A stretch of 64,000 bases of DNA from Isoetes taiwanensis. Taxonomy: Eukaryota > Streptophyta > Lycopodiopsida > Isoetales > Isoetaceae. Below are positions 1 to 9,049 of the stretch, piece by piece. The notes beneath the pieces were generated by a model. It had not been told where the DNA came from, searched no databases, and worked only from the letters and a program-made list of their open reading frames with translations. Made by a program: the position numbers and the translations under genes. Location: the NCBI GenBank assembly GCA_021234155.1, contig JAJEKV010000086.1:4203461-4267460 (forward strand). The letters run 5' to 3'. The first letter of the stretch is position 1. Each line of letters opens with the position of its first letter.

Positions 1-86
1 TGCCTTCGACCTCCGATCCTCTTCCGCCCAGCCTTTTTTACGCTCATCTTCTCCCCTCCGCCTTCCGCCTTCCGCCTTCTCCTCCG

Positions 87-571
87 ATGGCATCTTCATC
101 CTCCTCCGTTAGGCGCACCGCCCAGGCTGCCCGCGGACATCACCCCTTCTTTGTGGTGATGAAGAGATTCAAGGAGGTTCACGACGAAACTTGCCGTCGC
201 CGTCGCCGAGAAGATGGAGGCGGTGGGATGAGTTAGAATTCACTAGGGGTCAGCCGCATGAGCGAGACCTTGAGCTTCGCGGCAACATTAACCAGTGCAC
301 CGAGAGGCCAATAGTCAGAGGGTCGAGGCGCTTTAAGCGCACACAATATTTCGGCAGCGCTAGAAGATATGGAGAAGAAGCTTCGAGTCTGCGTGAGGAT
401 GAGAACGCAGCTTTTTTGACTTCAGCTACTGGGATCATGAAGATCCGTGAGCCATTGTATATATATTTTTTGTTTCAAAGAAAAATTTGCTCTATTTCTT
501 GCTTCTATCCATTTCTCTTGTTTTGTTTTATTAAAAGATCACCGACGCCGAAATGCCATTCTTGCAATTAG
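87..571 (+). pseudogene. Coiled-coil family gene, copy 1 (decayed)
   Basis: I do not recognise the family. An ATG at 87 opens a 49-residue frame beginning MASSSSSVRRTAQAARG and stopping at 234-236. The reading then continues in other frames to about 571, with a charged stretch (LEDMEKKLRVCVRMRTQL, about 345-410) that looks like a short coiled coil. The start, the Ser-rich N-terminus and the downstream coiled coil recur at 1082 and 1925 on the same strand, which is the main reason to call it a gene remnant. It is frameshifted at least once. The far upstream region is outside the window, so its promoter cannot be judged. The function is unknown; family membership is inferred only from the three local copies. 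Confidence 0.4.
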
Positions 572-980
572 GTAGCAATCAATGGATTTAGCGTCAGATG
601 ATCTCCACAACGACACCTCGTTGTATGTATAAATTCATAATTTATTAATGGAAAAGTGTATGTAACACAAATATCTAGCTAGATTATGTGATATAACTGC
701 GGTGTAAATCTTTAATTTGCATGTGGATGACAACGTCTATTCACATACGTGGCTTTGTGGATGACAACGTCATGTCAAGGGCGTGGCATCTTGCCGCCAC
801 AATAACACCGTCTTTTATGCGGCCTGCATACAAGATGCGGCTAGGATATGACGGATCCCATGATGCGAACATAGGCTACCGTTGCCTAATTGCATGCTAT
901 AATTTAAGCCTCGTGAGGATTATTACACAACTTTATCGGGCACCGCAACCAAGTAGATTCCAACGTATCTCTAGTTTCTA
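572..980 (+). other. Spacer with a short direct repeat, upstream of copy 2
   Basis: No gene seen. A phrase GTGGATGACAACGTC occurs twice (about 723-737 and 757-771). The rest is probably the upstream flank of the next coiled-coil gene copy. Confidence 0.4.
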
Positions 981-990
981 TATATAAAAC
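981..990 (+). promoter_or_regulatory. Probable TATA box of coiled-coil gene copy 2
   Basis: TATATAAAAC lies about 95 bp upstream of the ATG at 1082, a normal distance for a plant Pol II TATA box plus a short 5' leader. It is supported by position only. Confidence 0.45.
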
Positions 991-1081
991 GCCGGAGGCC
1001 TTTGTCTTCTCCTATCCGCCATCTTCTTCGTTTCTACCACATCCGCCCTCGGCCATCACTCCTGTTCTCCCATCACTTTCA

Positions 1082-1616
1082 ATGGCCTCCAGCTCCGGTT
1101 CCATCCTGCCGAGATCTTGTCTCAAGTTTTGGTCAAGGAAATTGTGAACATTCCTACCCGGGCGGAGGAACGGATCCTTCTAAAAGAAAAGAATGATGAA
1201 GACGTCGCCAAGCTGGTTGCGGGAGGAAAAGGCCGCCTTCTGGGGAGGTGATTTTAGTCTTGCGACAATGCGGGCTGCCTTAGACCAGAAGTGCGCCCAC
1301 GAGAGATATAACCTCCAAGAGGCTTAGGGCGCAATCGAGCGGGAGAGGCTGCCCGAGCCCAACTTCGATGAGGGGAAGATAAAGGTTCGCGGAATATGAG
1401 AACGTGGTTGCGGGGCAGGCAATCATGTTGGAGGAGCAGAAAAAAATTATCAACGCCCTCCGGGAAGAGCTTGCCCGCGATCATAGGCATCGGGCTCCTC
1501 CTAGAGGGGCGTTTTTTTTAATGTTTGTAATTGGTTTTATCTTTCAATGGGAAAAGTTTTTGACAAATGTACCGAATATTACGTTTCCTATTTTTAATTT
1601 TCAATATCCGTGGTAG
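1082..1616 (+). pseudogene. Coiled-coil family gene, copy 2 (frameshifted)
   Basis: An ATG at 1082 starts MASSSGSILPRSC, matching the MAS-Ser start of copies 1 and 3. After a frameshift the text continues in other frames as AEILSQVLVKEIVNIPTRAE, then ERILLKEKNDEDVAKLV, then FSLATMRAALDQKCAHERYN, then AGQAIMLEEQKKIINALREE (about 1413-1475). These are charged, helical stretches typical of a coiled coil. At least three frame changes and one stop (TAG near 1325) separate them, so it is a pseudogene unless the indels are sequencing errors. A TATA box sits about 95 bp upstream. Function unknown. Confidence 0.45.
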
Positions 1617-1924
1617 AGAGAATGACAAGACGGATCACACGGGCAGAAACCCTTCATAGGGTTTTAAAGCTCGTGTCTTGCGAATTCAGCGTGGTGTGAT
1701 ATCTGATGTAGTTAGAATAGTTATTAATGTGTTCCAGCGGACAGTACCATTAATGTGTTCTAGCGGACAACCGAAAGGGAACGCGTGCGACAAACAGCCC
1801 GAGTGTGTTTTAATATGTTCAAGCGCTAATATGTATAAATTGAGGTCCTTGCATGTGCTCCTTCCACGGTTAGAGTCTTTGCTCCTCACTTCTATAATCT
1901 TAACGTCCCTCCCATTTGTCATCT

Positions 1925-2449
1925 ATGGCCTCCACATCCTCAACCGCTGATAATGGAAAACGCAAGAGGATAGAACTCCCTTCTGACATAGTGTTGGGTG
2001 TTCTAATGAAGAGGTTGAAGGAGCAAGATGATCTTCTAAAGGAAAACGCAGTTACAATTCAGCGTAGAAGAAGAGAATGAATTCAACCTTCTCATGCTTC
2101 AGAGCTGTGAGAGGCAATCAAAGGTTGAATAGAAGGTCGACAGATGACATGCCCCAACAACCGTGACCGAGGTGGTTATGGCGGCAACAAGGATGCTAAT
2201 TGAGCAGCGGAAGAACACGTTGTGCTATTGGGACGGGAGCGGGACATGTACAAAGAGATGGTGGACACATTGGAGGAACGTTTGGATAGGGTGATTGCTC
2301 GCTTGAGGGGAAGAGATGAAGATGAAGACGAGGACGGAGCTGATGATGATGATGAAGATAATGAAGAAGAGCTGCGCCTTTGGAGCAACAATGAGTCGTT
2401 GTATTTTTGTTTTCAATGTAACATCTTTCACAACTTTAATCAAAAGTAA
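1925..2449 (+). pseudogene. Coiled-coil family gene, copy 3 (acidic tail)
   Basis: An ATG at 1925 opens MASTSSTADNGKRKRIELPS followed by DIVLGVLMKRLKEQDDLLKE, then a stop near 2080. It resumes downstream with YKEMVDTLEERLDRVIARLR and a long Asp/Glu tail (about 2310-2375). The first block has a basic cluster (GKRKR) that could be a nuclear-localisation signal, followed by heptad-like leucines. It is the third member of the local series (87, 1082, 1925; spacing roughly 0.85-1 kb). Just upstream, about 1728-1830, the phrase TAATGTGTTC-N-AGCG recurs three times in degenerate form. Function unknown. Confidence 0.45.
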
Positions 2450-2739
2450 CCCTTTTTATTATTATCTTGTAAAGCTTCACACCGACGCGCGGCCACATAA
2501 ATGCAAGCAATAGCGAACTCCATTTGCTCGGCCCCATGATGATACAAATAAATAAGATCACACGACGCGAAGTTACAGTTGTGCAAACAAGGTTGGAGGC
2601 AAGTACTTCAAGGTCGCGGTGAACATGCTACACATTACAAGTATACTTTACCGATTCTTTGTCTCTTAGATCTCCTTTGTTTGCGATGCTAGTGGGGCCC
2701 TAGAATTTTGCCAAGCAACTTTCCGTTTTCTCTCAAAGA
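2450..2739. other. Non-coding gap
   Basis: AT-rich sequence between the plus-strand coiled-coil copy and the minus-strand broken gene. I see nothing I can support here. Confidence 0.4.
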
Positions 2740-3682
2740 TTATGCCAATGGTGTTTACGACTTACGGGTTGCTTCTTAAAGCGACCTTCTTGTCGATTTA
2801 GCCATCGCCCTTCTATAAAACCACTGTCATCTGTCTTAGAGGGTTGGTTCCCACATTTCCACCCCTCTTTGAGTGTTACGATGAAAGGCTATTTTAGCTT
2901 GTTTATCGCGACTTCTCCATGCCTTGTGCACTCCACACCGCTAGGCTTCCATACTTCCTAAAAAACCAAGGTGCATGAGCCCAAAAGATGTGCAAGTAGT
3001 GCGTGACTTCACTCTCTCCCATGCGTCTATGAAAGCTTTAATAAATTTGTTATTCGCTTGCACGAACATTTACGCATCTTCTCTTGTGAGGTCCATTCTC
3101 CGAATGTATGGGAACAATTCAGACAATGCATCCCATGCTTTTTTTCCTTAATGCCGAGCGAACGCCATCTCAGGCGGTCCCTGCTCGCATCAACCAGCAA
3201 TTTTCCAAATTCATAGACCTTTTTCTCCCATCGGTTTCCGTTCGAGCCTCTCTATGATTCTTTATGAAGCGCCGAGCTTTCATCCCTCCAATTGACACCT
3301 TACGAGGCACACTTGTTCTTCCCGCCCGTTTCTCATCGAGCTCTAATCTTACATTGCCACCATGCAAACTCTGCTTCGATAGAACATGTTCAACTCTACT
3401 GAATTCCTTTCTCTTCTCTTCTTGTGCGAAATGTTCCACACGAACTGCGAGCTCAAAAATATCATCTTGTCGATGATTCTCACAAAGCCGTGCAAAGTGC
3501 GAGATATGAACCCTCTCTAATGGAATGGGGAAAATGCCATGGAACTTGGGATCTTCTTCTCCTCTATTAGGAGCATTTGCTTGGTTAAGGGACAAAGTTG
3601 AAACAGATCTTCCCAAGAAGATTTGACTTCCTTGCATGATTGCAAGATGCATAACTTTTGCATGTTCCTTGTCCTCCTCCAC
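2740..3682 (-). pseudogene. Broken transposon-like protein, C-terminal part
   Basis: The longest frame (3682 to 3170, 170 aa) is highly charged (FARLCENHRQDDIFELAVRV and so on). After a frameshift near 3180 the reading continues leftwards with AWDALSELFPYIRRMDLTRE, FVQANNKFIKAFIDAWER and then, about 2,890-3,010, HYLHIFWAHAPWFFRKYGSL followed by AVWSAQGMEKSHDKAK and FHRNTQRGG. From memory this last pattern (HYLH, then a KYGSL-like motif, then a Q-G-x-E-K motif) resembles a family of uncharacterised, often multicopy and probably transposon-derived proteins of seed-free plants and invertebrates. No catalytic motif is seen here. Several stops and frameshifts make it non-functional as written. Confidence 0.4.
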
Positions 3683-3884
3683 TTATGTTGTACATTGCTT
3701 TTCGGTTTTAAATCAGACGCGTAAGTGAAAAATTACTTTGTAAGATCCATAGTGATCTACTTGCAATTTTCCCCTCCTCGAATCTAGATATTAGACCGGG
3801 ATGTCGGGTTTGATTGAACACCCATTTCAAAACCTCGTGGGTTTTTTTTCTCGAACTTTAAAGAGACCTAACCACCAAAAGGTG

Positions 3885-5263
3885 TCATCTTGATTGACAT
3901 GAGAACCATTTTTCCGACGCTTCTTCTCCTCGTCCGTCACCTCTACATCTTTTTTTGTTATTCTTGTTGCTCTTTGATTTAGCATGTGCAATTGCATTCT
4001 CAATTGCTCTATTCATGATGACAACGGATACCCTCTCATACTTCTCAAACTTGGTCGGGTTCCATTTCATCCAATTTTATGCAAACTTCAATCTCACCAT
4101 TAGTTTTACGCAAAATTAAGTCATAATATTTGACAAGGAATTGTAAGAGAGTAACCAGTCAACCCAAAGATTATTATTCATTCATTCCAACTATATCACA
4201 ACAATCCTTGCCATTCTTATCTTTTTATGGCTATGGCGGGACCAAAGACATTCAACGTGGTGCATCTCTCCTAATATGGCATACACCATCTTTGTCCTAG
4301 TAACCCTTGTATTCTCGACATTTTGTGGACGGAGTTAATACTTTTTTTGTGCCCATTCTTTTCAACGCCGTGGAATGGCTTGAATAGAGAACCGGTAACC
4401 AAACCTCGATGCCTACATCATCACAAACGATCAGTACATCCGCCGCTTCTAACTTCTCTTGTAGATCTCCTAGTACCATTTCCAATACCATCTTCTTGAG
4501 AGGAGAGTTGTAGGGCTGACAAATCATGTCCACTATCTCCCCTGCTCGTCGCTAGGTTCTTCACCTACGTAACCAAGATTGCTTCTAGTTTCCCAGGATC
4601 TTAACGGCCTTTGCTAGTGTTGTAAAACGGACCTTGTGGCCGTGACCACTGGTCGAATGCACCTGATCCAAACTTCAGTTCCTCTATCGGCCGATAATGC
4701 TTCTTCCTTTCTCGCAAAGCCAAGGGGTGTTTTCTTCAAATTCTTTAACCTACATTGAAGCTCAAAGTTTGCTCTTTCGAGCTCTTTGGATCTTTTTTGC
4801 AGCTGCCCTATCACCAATTTGGACTTCTCCACTTCAGATCTCAAAGAAGTTTCCCTCCCCAAGTCCGTCATTCCTTTCCTTCATCACAAAGGAGTAATGA
4901 AGCGAGAGAAAAAGAGTCAGCCTGGTTTAAGTTATAATTCTCTTGTGACAATCGGAAGCACTCATCTCAAGGAAATCAGATTCGATCTCAATGCCTTCAT
5001 CCCTCTCAATCTCTCACAATATCCCAAGAGGCCGAGTTACCGTCACCACAAAATCGGGACTAAACTTGAAACGTCCCCAAATGACGGTTTCCCCGCCACT
5101 CAACGGATCCAATGGATATAAACCGCCATCCGCCGGATATGTCGATACTTTTTGAGCACGCAAGGCGCAACATGTCGAGGTCTAAGTTCTTATTTTTTAG
5201 ACCTCTTTTTGGCGATTGAAGACCTGGAGCATATTCCTGAGCCGGGCTTGGATCCTTATCCAC
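3885..5263 (-). pseudogene. Broken protein, N-terminal part (coiled coil)
   Basis: Four minus-strand frames follow one another toward lower coordinates. At 5263-5060 is MDKDPSPAQEYAPGLQSPKR. At 4871-4614 is a coiled coil (LRSEVEKSKLVIGQLQKRSK, then ELERANFELQCRLKNLKK). At 4533-4297 is NSPLKKMVLEMVLGDLQEKL followed by AADVLIVCDDVGIEVWLPVL. At 4070-3885 is KWNPTKFEKYERVSVVIMNR followed by AIENAIAHAKSKSNKNNKKR. The order and uniform strand suggest the upstream part of the same broken gene as 3682-2740. Whether the breaks are introns, decay or sequence error cannot be told by eye. I cannot assign a function. Confidence 0.35.
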
Positions 5264-5274
5264 ACATCATTTGA

Positions 5275-5997
5275 GCTTCCATATCGCGTGGATCGCATCG
5301 GGCGAAATGAATGTGTACAATTTGTATGCCCCAAAGACAATTCGGCCTGCTTTGAGGCTCAAATTGTACTAACCTCGCTTTTTGAAATTTGTAACGCATA
5401 TGGAAAAGTCCATTCTCCTATAATCCATGCTTTTATACAAAAGCAAATTCAAAATTCGAATTGAAGGGGGGCGGGAAGCCCGTATTGGGATGAAGTAAAG
5501 ATCCCACATAACGAATTTTAAGGCAATCGCAGCGCTTACCGAAATGAAAGTCTAATACAAAGCTTCAACCTACACATTCAAATTTTGAAATGTAGAAGGC
5601 GGAATGGACTCTAAATGAAAATAGGCAAGACAAGAATCGGTGATGCGATGATTGGTATCCGACAAACCAAGAGACACCGTCATGAGTTGCCGGTATGCTA
5701 TAATGCAAGTGGCTTTTTAGAAGCGCCACGTGTTGCGTCAACTGCATCGACAACAAGAGAATTAAATACATATGGCGCCATAGATATGCGATTCCCTTAT
5801 TCCGGAGAATATTCCAAGCAAATCGACGGAAAAAAGGGTAGGAAATATGACGTGGAATGGCTGATAGGAGGCCATTTTAGTTCATAAAACATAATATAAC
5901 TTGGAATGATAGATATTTTATATGCAAATGGGAGACTATTGACGAGGGACTTGTGTTTAGTTTTAATTTGACAACAAATAAGAAAGTGGATCACACG
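5275..5997 (+). repeat. Dispersed repeat P, copy 1 (outside the duplication)
   Basis: This segment resembles 7,286-7,890 and 26,903-27,490. Shared landmarks are TTTTGAAATTTGTAACG, the phrase GTTGCCGGTATGCTATAATG, and AGAAGCGCCACGTGTTGC, ending near GGCTGATAGGAGGCCATTTT. It lies just left of the 20-kb tandem duplication, so the family existed before or independently of it. It is probably non-coding transposon sequence; the short frames in it are not conserved among the copies. Confidence 0.65.
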
Positions 5998-6190
5998 ATG
6001 CTTAATTTAGTGTGTTCCATTTTGTTGCATATGTACTATTCGCTTGGGTGTGATCCTTGAAAAAATAATATGCTCTTTGAAAAGGGATGATGACTTATGT
6101 ACTTAAGAGTGGTAACACATGTACAAGAAAAAAAAAAAGTTAGGGTATTCAAATGGAATTAGAAGCAAAAACTTTTTACATTCAAAATTT
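5998..6190. other. AT-rich spacer before the tandem duplication
   Basis: Nothing coding. It ends where the sequence shared with 25,839 onward begins. Confidence 0.4.
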
Positions 6191-6465
6191 TTATGGTCAG
6201 TATGGCTTTTACATCATTTTGTAAATTTAAATGCCCTGAGGCTTCAACTATTCACAACAAAAAAGCTCGGAGGCTTGCAGGCATATGGTAAGAAGCTGGA
6301 GGCAAGCTCGACTAAGAACAAGGAAAAAAAATAAGAGGTGCTCTTGCCCTAACAAATTTCATTCATACGCTTCATCATCTGCGAAAAAAAAAAAAATAAG
6401 AAATAACCGATTAGTTGAATGCTTAAGAAAAGAAAGAAAACATGCATGTACCATGAACTAACGCC

Positions 6466-6900
6466 ATGAGCTCCTCAAGTCGCAGATCGTCTTCAACTTC
6501 TTCATCTTCTTCATCATCTTGGGCTTCTTCTCCGTTGTAGACTACTCATTTTCTCAAGAATCTCCTATCCGCCTTCAAGAACACTGCGGATGAACTCCTG
6601 CTCTCGAAATTTCCTCTCGATTCCTCATTCTCTCGATTCCTCGTCAAAGGAATCGAGGAATCGAGGAATCAGAGGTATTGAGCAAGAACCGCGGGCAGCG
6701 GAGGAAGCTGGAGGGAACACCTCTTCCCGGCCGTAATAGGCGCCTCTTGAGGACACCTCCGGCTTCTTCCGTAGCTGATCTCTTCATGGCGATGGACTAG
6801 AGAAATTGGCGGAGGATCTAGCAAAGATTGGGCGGAGATTGGGGAGAATGGGCGCCAATCTAGGCTGGAATAGATATAGGCTGGATTAGACGTGGAAAAT
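6466..6900 (+). pseudogene. Ser-rich small ORF, copy A (broken)
   Basis: An ATG at 6466 opens MSSSSRRSSSTSSSSSSSSW, a low-complexity Ser-rich start that soon stops. The partner in copy B (26,104-26,379) reads 91 codons. A short inverted ATTCCTCG/CGAGGAAT cluster at about 6,617-6,675 is expanded relative to copy B. There is no recognisable domain. It may be a captured exon inside a transposon or chance coding. Confidence 0.25.
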
Positions 6901-7285
6901 CGAGAGGAATGATTCAGTATTCAGTCCTATCAACCATCATTACATGCCATTATGTGCATATCTCTAAAATTTGAGCCATATCTAATATCTTCCTTTTTTT
7001 AACCTTATACCTAAATATCCAATATCTTCCTTTTTTTTAACCTTATTCCTAAATAGCCAATATCTTCCTTTTTAACCTTATTCCTAAACCTATATGATTT
7101 GAGTTTAACCGTAAAATGAACACCGATATAATTCGAATTTAACATACTATTTAATACCAAGATGCTACGTCACACTATGTCGATAATTGGGATTTAAAAA
7201 AAACAACACTCCAAACCCTCCTCGAGAAAACCACGTAAGTGCCGACCTCACTTGTGTTTAAGTTTAATTTGACAACAAGCAACTT

Positions 7286-7890
7286 CCATCTTTGTGTAGA
7301 TCGCATTGCCCCAAATCAAGGTGTGGTATTTTTATGCCCCAACACAATTCGCCTGTGTGAGCCGAACGTCCGCATTGACTAACTTCGTTTTTGAAATTTG
7401 CAACGTGCATATGGAAATCGAAAAGTCCATTCTCCTACAATCCATGCTTTTATACATTAAGCAAATTCAAATTTGGAATTGTAGGGGGCGGGAAGCCTGT
7501 ATTAGGATGAAGTGAAGATCGGTTAAGACAGAAACATGGCCTAAAATGAAAGTTTGATCTCGATACAAAGCTTCAACCTACACATTCAACTTTTGAAATG
7601 TAGAAGGCGGACGCCGACGCTTACTATTAAGAGACACCGTCATCATGAGTTGCCGGTATGCTATAATGCAAGTGGCATTTTAGAAGCGCCACGTGTTGCA
7701 TCAGTCCGTCTGACAACCAACAGAATTAAATACATATGGCGCCATGAATGTGCAATCCCCCTTATTCCGGAAGAATATTCCAAGCAAATCTGTAATTATG
7801 AGAGTTTGGTATCCTAGGTGGCATGGGAAAAAGGGAGCGGAAATATGACGTGGAATGGCTGATAGGAGGCCATTTTCGGACCCCAAATCC
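7286..7890 (+). repeat. Dispersed repeat P, copy 2
   Basis: Same segment as 5,275-5,997 and 26,903-27,490; see the landmarks given for copy 1. Here it sits upstream of the kinesin fragment and the CACTA end, so it is probably interior sequence of that element. Confidence 0.65.
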
Positions 7891-8330
7891 GCCCTAATGT
7901 ACTATTAGCCTCCAGAATAGTGGACGAGATTGTTTTTCTTGAGTTGAGATTTTGCATGAACGATTTTTACATGTACGGCTTGAGACGTCATGCTTCTTGT
8001 GGGACATATCCATTAGTTGTATGCACCTAAGATTGTGGCAAGCCAATGCATATATTTTCAGATCTACCTGACCCAATGGTCGCATGTAGATTTGGTCGCC
8101 TTTATTAACAAGTTTGAGGCAATTGAGACAACAAAGGGCTCCTCTTGTGTTATAAAAACACATTTTACGCCTTTATGATTGATCTCCGATTGGGTTCTCT
8201 GTTATCAATTTTGCATTGTCGGTTCGTATTGTTCGTTTCCAGTTCTTATATTACTCCTTGTTTTGAAGTATGGGCTTAATGCGGGTGACCTTTTCCAAGG
8301 CATACAGCCTTCGTCGTCAAACAAGATTGG

Positions 8331-8420
8331 ATGGTTATAGCATTGGATGGTTATAACGTTTGTATATTTGCATGCGGTCAATGTGCATCGGGAAAGACCT
8401 ACACAATGGTATACTATGGC
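8331..8420 (+). pseudogene. Kinesin-14 motor fragment (P-loop), copy A
   Basis: Translation gives [20 protein letters not shown] followed by KTYTM. This is the Walker A region of a plant kinesin motor (normally [20 protein letters not shown]), with Tyr to Cys and Thr-Gly to Cys-Ala changes in and near the loop. Only about 30 residues are present; the rest of the motor is absent. It lies about 0.6 kb inside the CACTA end at 9,044. It is therefore probably a host gene piece captured by that transposon, as CACTA elements often do. An exon-like upstream part could exist but is not convincing. Confidence 0.75.
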
Positions 8421-8639
8421 TTCATGCAAAGATCTCTGTTTCTTTTGTCAATCGGGCACCATGATGCCCATGTACTTGTTATTACTTATTACTACTTGAA
8501 TAAAGGAAATTTTTTCACATTCTTGTCTATAATTTGTAAGATATATTTATGTCAATTTAAGCATCAACATATCCTTAGAATGCAAACATGTAGATTTAAT
8601 TTAAAACTGCAACTAATTCCGGGATATATTGCAAAAAAT

Positions 8640-9044
8640 GTTTTTGACGAAAAATGTTGACGTAGAGTTTGATTTAATTTTTGACGATTTTGTTGACAAA
8701 AATGCCGACGATTTTCTTGACGAAAAATCCGACGATTTTTCCGACGATTTTGGTTGATTTAACAATCTGACGATTTTTGCCGACGAACCCTCGACGCTTT
8801 TTTCGACGATTTTATGATTTAAACGTGCGTTTTTTCGGACGCATTTTTGTGACGTTTGTTTTGATTTTAAAATCGCCGTAAACCCGACGATAAACCCGGA
8901 CGATATTTCCGACGAAACCGGACGCTTTTATCGCCGATAATAGTCGCCGTGCAAATCGTCACCACTAGGGTCCCGCACTTGCACTGCTTTTGTGAAGACT
9001 ATCCGACGATTTTCTGGACGAGTAACCGTTATTCTCTTGTAGTG
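8640..9044 (+). mobile_element. CACTA-type transposon right end, copy A
   Basis: The segment ends in TTCTCTTGTAGTG (9,032-9,044), the reverse complement of CACTACAAGAGAA, a canonical CACTA/EnSpm terminus. The preceding 400 bp is packed with degenerate GACGATTTT / GACGAAAA motifs, as expected of subterminal transposase-binding repeats. The base after the end starts ATT. The neighbouring 455-bp array units read CCCATTGAATTG at the same place, so the element appears inserted in or against an array unit, with ATT as a possible 3-bp target duplication. I did not find the left CACTACAAGAGAA end. Confidence 0.7.
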
Positions 9045-9049
9045 ATTGA

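Noticed and set aside
2176-2391. Poly-Ser minus-strand frame
   Set aside because: It is the antisense of the Asp/Glu-rich tail of coiled-coil copy 3.
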